Of a DNA stretch of 64,000 bases, positions 32,165 to 40,810 are shown piece by piece. The DNA comes from Chromohalobacter nigrandesensis. Lineage in GTDB: Bacteria > Pseudomonadota > Gammaproteobacteria > Pseudomonadales > Halomonadaceae. Each line of letters opens with the position of its first letter. Positions within the stretch are counted from its first letter, which is position 1. Made by a program: the position numbers and the translations under genes. The stretch is taken from NCBI RefSeq assembly GCF_023061285.1, contig NZ_JAKGAM010000011.1, positions 1-64,000 on the forward strand, read 5' to 3'. The notes beneath the pieces are model-generated. The model was not told the DNA's origin and searched no databases. It saw nothing but the letters and a program-made list of their open reading frames with translations.

Positions 32165-33465
32165 GTCTGCGGCTGCGGCTCGTCGCCACGCTCGGAATCA
32201 CGCTGATGCTGCTGTGGGGACTCACGGCGGCGTGGTCGATGCGCGATCTCTCGACCCAGCTCGATCGTTCTCTGGATCAGCGTTTGGCACAGTCAGCGCG
32301 AATGGTGGCCGGCCTGCTCGATCGCGTGCCGGCGTCGGCCTGGAACGGGGAAGCGGGCGAGATCTCGACAATACCGCCACTCAAGGGTATCGCCTGCCGC
32401 GTATCGTCATTGCGCGGGCAGGTGGTAGCGGGCACGCACCCGGAAATGAACGATGTTCTCGCGGTCGATGACGAAGGCTATCACTATCGCGATTACGACG
32501 GTCAGCGCTGGCGCGTCTACACCCTGGTCGACGATGACAAGCGAATCACCGTGGCTGATCGCCTGCGGGAGCGGGCGGCGCTGCTGGACCAGGTGCGCCG
32601 TGCGGCGTTCTATCCGTTTCTGCTCGCGTCGATCGGCAGCCTGATCGCTCTGTGGTGGGGCGTAACGCGGGGGCTGTCGCCACTGTCGAGGTTACAGCGG
32701 CGCCTGATGTCACGCGATCACGACGATCTCTCTGCCCTGCCTATCCGCAGCTTGCCGGGGGAAATCCGCCCACTGATAGATGGTTTCAACATCCTGCTTG
32801 CGCGTACCCGGCGGATGCTGGCGCTGGAGCAGCGCTTTACCGACGATGCCGCGCATGAGCTGCGCACGCCGTTGACCGCGATTCGTACCCATCTTCAGAT
32901 TGCGCGACGCGTCAACGGCGATCCCCGCCGGGAAGCGATGCAGCAGGCGGAGGCGGGGGTCGAGCGGCTGACAAAGACGCTCGACCAGTTGCTGTTACTG
33001 GCACGCATGGAGAGCGACGAGATCACGCGGGGGAGTGTCAACCCCACGCGGCTGGGCGAGGCCCTAGAGGCCGCAATGGTGGAAACCGGCAGTCGCGATC
33101 GATGCCACTGGCACGCCTCGGTCGAGCGGCTTCACGTCGCGTTGTCCAGAGAGCTGCTGGTGATCGCGCTGCGCAACCTGCTCGAGAACGCCATGCGTCA
33201 CGGTTCGCCCGACACCTTGATCGAGATCGAGGCGCACGAGACGAATGGCATGGCCGTGATCGATCTCGTCAACCAGGGCGAGACCATCCCGCCCGAGCAG
33301 ATCGCCCGCCTGACGGAGCGCTTTCACCGCGGCAATCATCCGCAGGGCAGCGGTCTGGGACTCTCCATCGTCGAGGCGATCGCCACCCGGGCCGGCGGGA
33401 GCGTGCGGCTCGCCTCCGGCGACGGTATCGGGCTGCGGGTCACGCTGTCGCTGCCTTTGGCCTGA
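32161..33465 (+). CDS. Sensor histidine kinase, TctE-like
   Basis: The 434-residue membrane kinase has TM helices near 5-27 and 148-168 flanking a periplasmic sensor domain of about 120 residues, then an H-box with His232 in DDAAHELRTPLTAIR and an ATPase domain (N-box NLLENAMRH, G-box GSGLGLSIV). Architecture matches TctE-like kinases that sense tricarboxylates, often with a periplasmic binding protein. The upstream orphan DctP protein is a candidate co-sensor. Confidence 0.87.
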   Translation: MSLRLRLVATLGITLMLLWGLTAAWSMRDLSTQLDRSLDQRLAQSARMVAGLLDRVPASAWNGEAGEISTIPPLKGIACRVSSLRGQVVAGTHPEMNDVLAVDDEGYHYRDYDGQRWRVYTLVDDDKRITVADRLRERAALLDQVRRAAFYPFLLASIGSLIALWWGVTRGLSPLSRLQRRLMSRDHDDLSALPIRSLPGEIRPLIDGFNILLARTRRMLALEQRFTDDAAHELRTPLTAIRTHLQIARRVNGDPRREAMQQAEAGVERLTKTLDQLLLLARMESDEITRGSVNPTRLGEALEAAMVETGSRDRCHWHASVERLHVALSRELLVIALRNLLENAMRHGSPDTLIEIEAHETNGMAVIDLVNQGETIPPEQIARLTERFHRGNHPQGSGLGLSIVEAIATRAGGSVRLASGDGIGLRVTLSLPLA

Positions 33466-33511
33466 TTCGCCAGGGGGCGGATGAGCAAGCAGGATAAGGA
33501 GGTGAGAAAAC

Positions 33512-33768
33512 TCAGGGCGAATCGCTTCCCATAATGGACCGAAGCTGAGTCGGCCTGGGGGCGCCCATGGTCTTGCGTACATTATCGTCTTCGTCCTGAT
33601 GGATAATTGCGGGGGTGGCATGAAGCTGGGCGCTGCGCGTCACCTGCGTGTTATCGGCGACCCACTGCTCGCTTTGATCGGTTCCCTCGCTGTCCGGCAT
33701 GGCACCGGTGCGATAATGCCCGGCGATCGCAGCACTCGGATCGTCGGCGCACGCGGCGGCTGAACGTC
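33512..33768 (-). pseudogene. C-terminal remnant of dsbG-like gene
   Basis: Reading the minus strand without a start codon gives CADDPSAAIAGHYRTGAMPD, then NTQVTRSAQLHATPAIIHQD and GAPRPTQLRSIMG. This fits the last 80 or so residues of DsbC/DsbG-type disulfide isomerases, including the cis-proline ATPAI segment. The N-terminal dimerisation region and CxxC active site are absent, and the fragment abuts the end of the dehalogenase gene. A rearrangement junction probably lies near 33770-33785. Confidence 0.65.
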
Positions 33769-33779
33769 TGTCGTTGAGC

Positions 33780-34460
33780 TCAACTCCCCAGGCGGCTGGC
33801 GAGTTCGTCGAGATCGCTCACCGTCATGTCGGGCTCGTCGCCCCAGGGGTCGAAGGGCGCTTCGGCGCTGCGCCGCACCCAGGTCGCGTGCAAGCCGGCG
33901 TATTTGGCCCCGATGATGTCGAAGGGATTGCTGGAAATCAGCCAAGTATCGGCGGCGCTCGACTCGGTGCATTGGCGCAAATAGGCATACACGGCGGGGT
34001 CGGGCTTGAAGCGTTTGATGTCGTCGACGCTGACGATGGCATCGAAACGCTCGCGAATGCCCGCCTGGGCCAGCAACCCCGTCACGGCCTCCCGGGTGCC
34101 GTTGGAAAACGCCACGCAGCGCATGCCGGCATTGCTCAGGCGCGCCAGCCCTTCGGCGACATCGGAAAACGCCGGCAGCCGCCCGTAAAGCGCCATCAAC
34201 CGGTCCTTGGCGATTTCCGAAAGTTGACTGCCCATGGCGCGGTCGGTGAACTCCAGCGCATCACGCGTACAATCGGCGAAGCTGGCATAGGCGCCCATCA
34301 GCGAGCGGCGGAAGGCAAATTCAAGCTGCTTATCCCGCCAACGCTGCGAAAAAGGCAACGCCATCTCGGCATCGCCCAGTTCCACGCTCAATGCCTCCAC
34401 CACGCCGTGGGTGTCGATCAAGGTGCCATAGACATCGAAAGCCAATACACGCTTGTTCAT
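33780..34460 (-). CDS. Haloacid dehalogenase type II (second copy)
   Basis: The 226-residue HAD enzyme has the canonical type II nucleophile Asp9 in FDVYGTLIDTHG, VAFSNGT, RFKPDPAVY and the SSNPFDIIGAKYAG loop. It should hydrolyse (S)-2-haloacids to (R)-2-hydroxyacids. It differs from the copy at 25868-26539 (DVNET, AAHGWD), so the two are not recent duplicates. Confidence 0.87.
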   Translation of the reverse strand: MNKRVLAFDVYGTLIDTHGVVEALSVELGDAEMALPFSQRWRDKQLEFAFRRSLMGAYASFADCTRDALEFTDRAMGSQLSEIAKDRLMALYGRLPAFSDVAEGLARLSNAGMRCVAFSNGTREAVTGLLAQAGIRERFDAIVSVDDIKRFKPDPAVYAYLRQCTESSAADTWLISSNPFDIIGAKYAGLHATWVRRSAEAPFDPWGDEPDMTVSDLDELASRLGS

Positions 34461-34660
34461 ATGTCGTCCTTATCACGCTTTTCTAAGTGGATGGCGGGTA
34501 GTCCCAAGCTCTCTCAGACTGGTCGTTTTTGTGGGTCACGACAAGCGGATTCAAGCCCACAAACATGACAGCGCGGCCGCATCGACGCACAATGGAGAAC
34601 AATACGCTGACAGACGCTGTCGGCATGCACGGACCCGGTCAACGAGGCGACGAATTTCCC

Positions 34661-35608
34661 ATGGCATTCAAGGTATACGTAGACGGTCAGGAAGGCACCA
34701 CTGGGCTGCGGCTGCTGGATTATCTCGAAGCACGCAGCGACATCGAACTGCTGCGCATCGACAGCGACAAGCGCAAGGATGCCGCCGAGCGCGCACGTCT
34801 GCTCAATGCCGCTGATGTAGCCTTTCTATGCCTGCCCGATGCCGCTTCTCGCGAGGCCGCAGCGCTACTCGACAATCCCCAAACCTGCCTGATCGACGCC
34901 AGCACGGCTTTTCGCACCGATGCCGAGTGGACCTACGGCCTACCCGAACTGGCGCCGGGCCAGCGTGACGCCATTCGCGCCAGCAAGCGCATCGCCAATC
35001 CGGGCTGCCACGCCAGCGCCTTCATCATGCTCACGCGGCCGCTGGTCGACGCCGGCCTGCTGCCTGCGGACACGCCGCTGGCAGCGCATTCGATCACCGG
35101 CTACAGCGGCGGCGGCAAGAAGCTGATCGCCGAGTACGAGGCCGGCCACGACGACCGTCTGGCCGCGCCACGTCCCTACGCCATGGGACTGACTCACAAG
35201 CACCTCCCGGAGATGCGCGTGCACGCTGGGCTCGAGCGGGCACCGGTCTTCCAGCCAATCGTCGGCCCCTTTCTCAAGGGCCTCTCGGTGACGATTCCTC
35301 TGCATATCGACCAGCTTAGTCCCGGGGCCACGGCCGAGGCACTTCGCGAGGCCTACGCCGCCCACTATGCGGGCGAGACCTTCGTTCGCGTCATGCCCCT
35401 CGAAGACCCGACCAATCTCGATGGCGGCTTCTTCGAGGTACAGGGCTGCAACGACACCAATCGGGTCGACCTGTTCGTGTTCGGCAACCATGAGCAGGTC
35501 TCCCTCGTCGCCCGGCTGGATAACCTCGGCAAAGGGGCGGCCGGTGCCGCCGTGCAGAGCATGAACTTGCATCTCGGCGTGGACGAGGCCAGTGGCCTGT
35601 CGGCGTAA
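34661..35608 (+). CDS. argC: N-acetyl-gamma-glutamyl-phosphate reductase, type 2
   Basis: The 315-residue protein matches the short AGPR type 2 family of arginine synthesis, reducing N-acetylglutamyl phosphate to the semialdehyde. [12 protein letters not shown] forms the NADP site, and catalytic Cys116 lies in NPGCHASAF. The ATG at 34661 gives the family length (about 310); longer in-frame starts upstream lack similarity and the ribosome site is weak. It stands alone, not in an arg operon. Confidence 0.88.
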   Translation: MAFKVYVDGQEGTTGLRLLDYLEARSDIELLRIDSDKRKDAAERARLLNAADVAFLCLPDAASREAAALLDNPQTCLIDASTAFRTDAEWTYGLPELAPGQRDAIRASKRIANPGCHASAFIMLTRPLVDAGLLPADTPLAAHSITGYSGGGKKLIAEYEAGHDDRLAAPRPYAMGLTHKHLPEMRVHAGLERAPVFQPIVGPFLKGLSVTIPLHIDQLSPGATAEALREAYAAHYAGETFVRVMPLEDPTNLDGGFFEVQGCNDTNRVDLFVFGNHEQVSLVARLDNLGKGAAGAAVQSMNLHLGVDEASGLSA

Positions 35609-35624
35609 GCGCGACGCTTTCCCC

Positions 35625-35654
35625 GATCACCGCACGCCTCGCCGTGCGGTGATC
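35625..35654. terminator. Bidirectional hairpin between argC and DUF4396 genes
   Basis: GATCACCGCACG and CGTGCGGTGATC form a perfect 12-bp inverted repeat around a 6-nt loop between convergent genes. T runs on either side are short, but position and stability make a shared terminator likely. Confidence 0.75.
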
Positions 35655-35661
35655 GCGCCAT

Positions 35662-36363
35662 TTACATGGCGTGCTTGATGCCGCGATCGATCAATATCCA
35701 GTTGGCGGGATAGGACGTCGCGAAGCCGATCAGCATGGCGATCTGCATCATGAACCAGAAGGTCACCGAGAAGGCGTTCATCTCGCCCATCCAGCCGTGG
35801 ATGGCGATTAGCATCCAGACGTACATGCCGGCCTGAAAGGCGATCAACGAGAACGTATCCGCCTTGATGGCATCGATCAGGGCTTTACGCGGACCGCTAT
35901 CGCTCATGCCGCGAATCGGCAAGTATTGAAACAATATGCCGAAGAGATACGCCCCGATGAAGGCCAGCACGAAGTGTCCTAATACCGCCGATCCAAGCAG
36001 GGCAAATCCGGTCAGCGTCGCCAGCGGCGCGGTGACGACATCGCCTGCGGTGCAACCGCCTCCGCAGTGCGTGGCAGAGACGAACACCCCCTGCCACTTG
36101 GGCTTGTCATCATGATGGTGGTAAGCATGACCATGCTCATGACCTTCACCATGATTATGCTGACTCTCATGACCAGCCTCAGGCGCGGCGCGGCCCATGC
36201 GCGCATACGCCCACCAGCCGAACACCGGCATATAAAGCCCAGTAATCGGCCAGGTCACGTTCATGATCGCCATGGGCTGCGGACGTTTGGCCACATCCAA
36301 TGCAATAGCCAATGCCGTGGCCACGCCCAAGGCGATGAATAGCCAGGAAACGAGGGTCAACAT
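35662..36363 (-). CDS. DUF4396 membrane protein with His-rich loop
   Basis: The 233-residue product has about six hydrophobic helices and a His-rich cytosolic or periplasmic loop (GHEHGHAYHHHDD near residue 95). ATHCGGGCTAGD follows the loop and is typical of DUF4396. The ATG at 36363 has AAGGAG upstream. Histidines plus a CxxxC pair suggest metal (Cu, Ni or Zn) binding, but no function is established. Confidence 0.82.
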   Translation of the reverse strand: MLTLVSWLFIALGVATALAIALDVAKRPQPMAIMNVTWPITGLYMPVFGWWAYARMGRAAPEAGHESQHNHGEGHEHGHAYHHHDDKPKWQGVFVSATHCGGGCTAGDVVTAPLATLTGFALLGSAVLGHFVLAFIGAYLFGILFQYLPIRGMSDSGPRKALIDAIKADTFSLIAFQAGMYVWMLIAIHGWMGEMNAFSVTFWFMMQIAMLIGFATSYPANWILIDRGIKHAM

Positions 36364-36431
36364 GCGACAACTCCTTGTCCGCGTTGAAATAGCGATTCGC
36401 CTCCTAGGTATAGGGAAGGATCGCGCCTGAC

Positions 36432-37433
36432 TCAAACTTGGCCCTGCCCACAGGTTGGCGAACGCGAAATGGGCTCACGACTCGCCGTGATACCAGCGGG
36501 GCGTAATCCCCCGGGAGCACAACGCCAGACGATGCCACCCGCGACCCCCACGCAGACCATGCCCAGCACGGTGGGCATATCAGGCGTCGCATCGAATAGC
36601 CACCAGCTCCATACCGCCGCGAAGATGAGATAGGCATAGTCGAACACGCCGATCAGTGCGGCCGGGGCCGCTTGATAGGCCTTGGCCACCGTGCTGCTGG
36701 CCAGCACGAAGAGTACCGCCAGTCCCGCCAGCAGCCACCAGGTATCGGCTGGAAGCGAACGCCAAGGCGCCGTCAGGAAGCTCGGTGTGGCGCCACCCAC
36801 CGGCAGTGGCCCCTGCAGCAGCATCCACAGACAGCCCGCCGCGCCCAAACATAGAAAGCCCAGATTCATCGCCCCGGAAAGCACCAGCGGCGCCTCGTCA
36901 CGGCAATGAACACGCGTCACCACGCAGGCCAGGGCATAGCACACCGCTGCCAGCAGCGGCAGTAACACCGTGGGCTCGAAATGCGTCGTTCCCGGGCGCA
37001 GGATCAACACCACGCCGGCGAATCCCAGAGCGATTCCCCACCAGCCGCCCGCCGATAGCCGTTCGCCAGCCCACCAGGAGGCGAACAGGGCAATGAACAG
37101 CGGCGAGGTGTACAGCGCCACCGCCGCCATGGACAGCGTCAACGTCGGTAACGCGGCATAAAAAGCCAGCCACATGGCCATCAACAAGCCGGTTCTCACC
37201 AGCACCCAGCGACGGCGCAGCGCCCACCCCAGGCGCACCACGCCGCGACGCCCAAGTACCAACCCCAAGAGCGGCGACGCTAACAGCGCACGCAGCACGT
37301 ACAACTGCCAAATACCCACATCATCGCTGATATACTTAACCAGAGCGTCGGACATCGAGAGACAGAAAACCGAGACGACGATACAACCGATGCCTGGCCA
37401 TGCCGAGGCTTGCGACACAATGATTGGCTTCAT
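36432..37433 (-). CDS. EamA/DMT-family exporter
   Basis: The 333-residue protein has about ten transmembrane helices and two EamA repeats, with DALVKYISDDVGIWQLYVLR in the first. DMT-family proteins export amino acids, nucleobases or other metabolites. It is divergent from a LysR gene 104 bp away, which is likely its regulator. Substrate unknown. Confidence 0.87.
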   Translation of the reverse strand: MKPIIVSQASAWPGIGCIVVSVFCLSMSDALVKYISDDVGIWQLYVLRALLASPLLGLVLGRRGVVRLGWALRRRWVLVRTGLLMAMWLAFYAALPTLTLSMAAVALYTSPLFIALFASWWAGERLSAGGWWGIALGFAGVVLILRPGTTHFEPTVLLPLLAAVCYALACVVTRVHCRDEAPLVLSGAMNLGFLCLGAAGCLWMLLQGPLPVGGATPSFLTAPWRSLPADTWWLLAGLAVLFVLASSTVAKAYQAAPAALIGVFDYAYLIFAAVWSWWLFDATPDMPTVLGMVCVGVAGGIVWRCAPGGLRPAGITASREPISRSPTCGQGQV

Positions 37434-37537
37434 GAACGTTCTCCCTGAGCAAGAAGCCGCTCAAGGGTGGGCCCCTCAGGCAGGCGCGACAAACGAGTTA
37501 TACGTCACTTTCCATGAGCTGTGATTATGAATCGCAT

Positions 37538-38467
37538 ATGAACCGACTAGGCAAAGCCCTGCCCCCACTCGCCAGCCTGATGCCCTTCGAGGCTGCCGCT
37601 CGCCTGGAAAGCTTCTCGCGTGCCGCCGAGGAATTGCATCTCACCCAGGCCGCCGTCAGCCGCCAGATTCGCGCCCTGGAAGACAACCTCGGCGTGGCGC
37701 TATTCGAGCGTCGTAACCGGGGCGTCTTCCTTACCGCTGCCGGCCGCGAGTTTGGGCGCACAGTGAGTACCGCGCTGGAAAGCGTCGCAACGCATGCCAA
37801 TACCTTGCGCGAGGAAGTGCATGACGGCGTGGTGGTGCTGTTCTGCCAGCTCTGCGAAGCCTTCTACTGGGTCATGCCACGCCTCGCCGCGTTCAACCGG
37901 CGGCATCCGGAAATCGAGGTCCGCCTGGTCACATCGACGCGCCCGGTGGTCGAGAATCACGACTATTTCGACGTCGCGCTACAGACCAGCGGGCGCCCCA
38001 GCGGCAGCCACACGCTGTCCTTCACCGCATCCGACGAGATCTTTCCGATTTGCAGTCCCGACTATCTCGCCGCACAGTACCACCCCATCACGCTGGCGAA
38101 TCTCGCCAAGCACCGTTTGCTTCACCACAGGGCCGATGTACCGGACTGGTTCGAATGGGATAGTTGGCTACGCGCCATGGGGAATTCCGTACCCACCCTG
38201 GGCAACGGCATGGTTTTCGATAGCTATCCGTTGGTCCTGCAATCAGCGCTTGCCGGGCACGGTATCGCCTTGGGCTGGCGACGCACGGCCGAGCGTCTGG
38301 TACAAAACGGCCAACTCGTGCGACCGGTCGATGCGTCGCTGCCGCTCAGCGACGCGCTCTCGGTGTATACACGTCAAGGCGCTCAATCACGGGGGGAGAC
38401 GCTGGCACTGCTGGACTGGCTGCAGCACGAATTTCACGCCGATCATGGCGGTGAAGCAGCATTTTGA
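37538..38467 (+). CDS. LysR-family regulator, GcvA-like
   Basis: The 309-residue protein has an N-terminal winged HTH (PFEAAARLESFSRAAEELHLTQAAVSRQIRALE) and a LysR substrate domain (about 95-300). GcvA-like relatives start about ten residues before PPL, so the ATG at 37538 is favoured over 37514. It is divergent from the EamA exporter and probably controls it. Confidence 0.85.
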   Translation: MNRLGKALPPLASLMPFEAAARLESFSRAAEELHLTQAAVSRQIRALEDNLGVALFERRNRGVFLTAAGREFGRTVSTALESVATHANTLREEVHDGVVVLFCQLCEAFYWVMPRLAAFNRRHPEIEVRLVTSTRPVVENHDYFDVALQTSGRPSGSHTLSFTASDEIFPICSPDYLAAQYHPITLANLAKHRLLHHRADVPDWFEWDSWLRAMGNSVPTLGNGMVFDSYPLVLQSALAGHGIALGWRRTAERLVQNGQLVRPVDASLPLSDALSVYTRQGAQSRGETLALLDWLQHEFHADHGGEAAF

Positions 38468-38476
38468 AGGTGGGTA

Positions 38477-39079
38477 TCACAACAAGGCGTAAGCTACGCC
38501 GCCGACCGTCCCTCCGGTGAGGATCAGCGCCAGCAGCGCCCAGAGACCGTCGTTGGCCATCAACGACAAGCCGAACATCATCAGGGCCAGACCCGCGCCA
38601 TTGGCTGAGAAAGGCACCACCTCCATCAGCGGCATCGCCAGAGCAATGAAGAAACAGAAAAGCGCCACGAGATAGGTACCGGCGCGCTGGGTCAGCCAAA
38701 CCAGGCGTGGTTTCAACAAACGGTCGATGGCCCGCGCCGGCTTGCGCATCCAGGCCACGGCCTTGTCCAGCTTGGCGCGGGAGACCGAGCGCTTCAAAAG
38801 CCAGCGCGGCAGCCAGAACGTACGGCGCCCGATCAGCAACTGCCCCGCCACCAGCAGCACCAATATCGCCATCAACGTGGGCACGCCGGGAATATCCCCC
38901 ACCAACGGCAACAGCGTGATCACCCCCGGCACCAGCAGCAAGGTACCAAACGAGCCTTGTCCTACCGCCGTCAGCATATCGCCAAGCTGGACACGCTCAT
39001 CATCGCGACGGTGCACCTGCCCGATGCGTTCGAGCAAGTGATCCAATCCCGCGAGTTCCTGTTGCTGCCTCTCCGCCAT
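38477..39079 (-). CDS. ExoD-family membrane protein
   Basis: The 200-residue protein has several hydrophobic helices and matches ExoD, first linked to exopolysaccharide synthesis and alkaline tolerance in rhizobia. Typical segments are SFGTLLLVPGVITLLPLVG and IPGVPTLMAILVLLVAGQLL. The ATG at 39079 follows AGGAAG; the frame before it is unlike the family. Its stop is 9 bp from the convergent LysR gene. Confidence 0.86.
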   Translation of the reverse strand: MAERQQQELAGLDHLLERIGQVHRRDDERVQLGDMLTAVGQGSFGTLLLVPGVITLLPLVGDIPGVPTLMAILVLLVAGQLLIGRRTFWLPRWLLKRSVSRAKLDKAVAWMRKPARAIDRLLKPRLVWLTQRAGTYLVALFCFFIALAMPLMEVVPFSANGAGLALMMFGLSLMANDGLWALLALILTGGTVGGVAYALL

Positions 39080-39274
39080 GCGTGCTTCCTGCCTTTCATG
39101 AACCGAGCTTGCAGCGTAGCAGGACGCGCACGGCCTGCCGAGACGGAGATCTTCCTGGGGACGCCCCTTCTTACTCGAGAAAAGAACAAGATGCGCAATA
39201 TCGTTCAAGTCCAGACGTCCATAACACGCTAAAGTGACATTGCCACGGCGCTACTGGGGCGTAAGGAGGGGAAT

Positions 39275-40105
39275 ATGCAATCCACAAGCCGTTTCAGGTT
39301 CATGAAAAGCCAGCATGTCGCTGACATAACGGCATTGCATGCCACAATGAACGATTTCCAGTACGACCGACATGCACATGAAGAATATGCATTAGGTGTC
39401 ACCCTCGCAGGCCGTCAGGACTTTTTCAGCAGTGGTGAGTTTCATCGCAGCCCACCGGGTAGCGTCATCACGCTGCATCCCGATGAAGTTCATGACGGCC
39501 ACGCAGGCGGAAATGCCGCTCTCGATTACATCATGCTTTATATCCACCCCGCAGAATTCGACCCGCTTCTAGCCAATGCTGCGGACGTCCAATGTCTCAA
39601 GAACACTCGGCTGGCACCGACCTTGATGAAAGACATTTCTCTGCGCAATGAAATACTCACCTTCTCAAGAATGATCAAGGAACAAAAAGCGAGCCGGATC
39701 GAGCATGAATATGCTCTTTATCGTATTGCGGCACATCTCATCAAGCGACTGGGAAGCTTCGCCCCCAATAACGCTGTTAGCCGAACAGACTCGTTGTTGC
39801 AGTTGGCGAAGGATTATATCCACGAAAATGCCAAGTGCGACATTACCCTTGATGACATCAGTCAGGCTGCAAATCTCTCGAAGTATCACTTCTTGCGATT
39901 ATTTCGCACCCAATACGGCATTACGCCGCATCAATATGTACTGAATTGTCGTATCAATGCCGCGAGGCATCATCTGGAAAAAGGCGAAAGCGTCATGGAA
40001 GCCGCACTATCCTGCGGTTTTGCGGATATCAGCCATTTCAACCGACGATTCAAACGTATTTATGGCATGACGCCTCGCCAATACCAAGCGCACACCACTA
40101 TCTGA
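39275..40105 (+). CDS. AraC-family regulator with cupin domain
   Basis: The 276-residue protein has an N-terminal AraC_binding cupin (YDRHAHEEYALGVTLAG) and a C-terminal double HTH (ITLDDISQAANLSKYHFLRLF and MEAALSCGFADISHFNRRFKR). AAGGAGGGGAAT precedes the ATG. The LysE-type exporter follows by 16 bp, a common pairing in which the regulator senses the exported solute. Slightly AT-richer than its neighbours. Confidence 0.87.
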   Translation: MQSTSRFRFMKSQHVADITALHATMNDFQYDRHAHEEYALGVTLAGRQDFFSSGEFHRSPPGSVITLHPDEVHDGHAGGNAALDYIMLYIHPAEFDPLLANAADVQCLKNTRLAPTLMKDISLRNEILTFSRMIKEQKASRIEHEYALYRIAAHLIKRLGSFAPNNAVSRTDSLLQLAKDYIHENAKCDITLDDISQAANLSKYHFLRLFRTQYGITPHQYVLNCRINAARHHLEKGESVMEAALSCGFADISHFNRRFKRIYGMTPRQYQAHTTI

Positions 40106-40121
40106 ACATGTGAGAAACTAA

Positions 40122-40730
40122 ATGTTAGCACTACTGACATATGCCATAAGCGTGATGTACACGCCTGGGCCTGTGAATCTGCTTGGTCTGAACGCCGGAA
40201 TAAACGGCCAAACCAAGACATCGAGTGGATTCTATATTGGTGTCGGTACAGCGATGTTCCTAATGCTACTGCTATTAGGCTGGCTTGGGAGCGTTCTCAT
40301 CCAAGGGAAACTACTCTGGGCCCTAAGTGCCCTTGGCACGCTTTACATCCTTTACCTGTCGATCAAGATAGCCAGCTCCACTCCCTATAAGAGGGATATG
40401 GAGGCCAGGTTTCGTCCCTTGCAATTCAAGGAAGGGCTGTTGATGCAATTACTCAACCCCAAAGGCATCGTCGCCACGCTACCTATCGCAACCATCCAGC
40501 TTCCCGCAATGCATATAGAAGGGCCACACCTCATCATGATGGCGCTTCTCATCGGCGTCCTGGCTGCTGGAGCGCCGGGGAGCTACGCATTATTGGGTGG
40601 CGCGATGGGCAAAGCCATTCATGATCACGCCTTACTGCGCTTCATCAATATCATCTTGGCTCTTCTTTTGGCTTTTACGGGCTTGATCATCGGGTATGAA
40701 TACGTCGTCTTGCCGCTTATCGATTCGTAG
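40122..40730 (+). CDS. LysE-family amino acid exporter
   Basis: The 202-residue membrane protein has about six helices and the family opening MYTPGPVNLLGLNAG plus LLMQLLNPKGIVATLP. LysE/RhtB proteins export amino acids. Co-transcribed with the AraC regulator. Substrate unknown. Confidence 0.87.
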   Translation: MLALLTYAISVMYTPGPVNLLGLNAGINGQTKTSSGFYIGVGTAMFLMLLLLGWLGSVLIQGKLLWALSALGTLYILYLSIKIASSTPYKRDMEARFRPLQFKEGLLMQLLNPKGIVATLPIATIQLPAMHIEGPHLIMMALLIGVLAAGAPGSYALLGGAMGKAIHDHALLRFINIILALLLAFTGLIIGYEYVVLPLIDS

Positions 40731-40810
40731 CGTTAACTTGGACTTGCCTTTCCCAAGCACCAATTCCTGAGCGCGGCAATGCGGGCTGGGCGTATTGCCT
40801 AGATATCCTC

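Noticed and set aside
25868-34460. The two haloacid dehalogenases as a recent duplication
   Set aside because: Their nucleophile motifs (DVNET versus DVYGT) and later loops differ too much; they are distinct subtypes.
33774-34568. 264-codon plus-strand frame
   Set aside because: Antisense to the haloacid dehalogenase, which has all HAD motifs.
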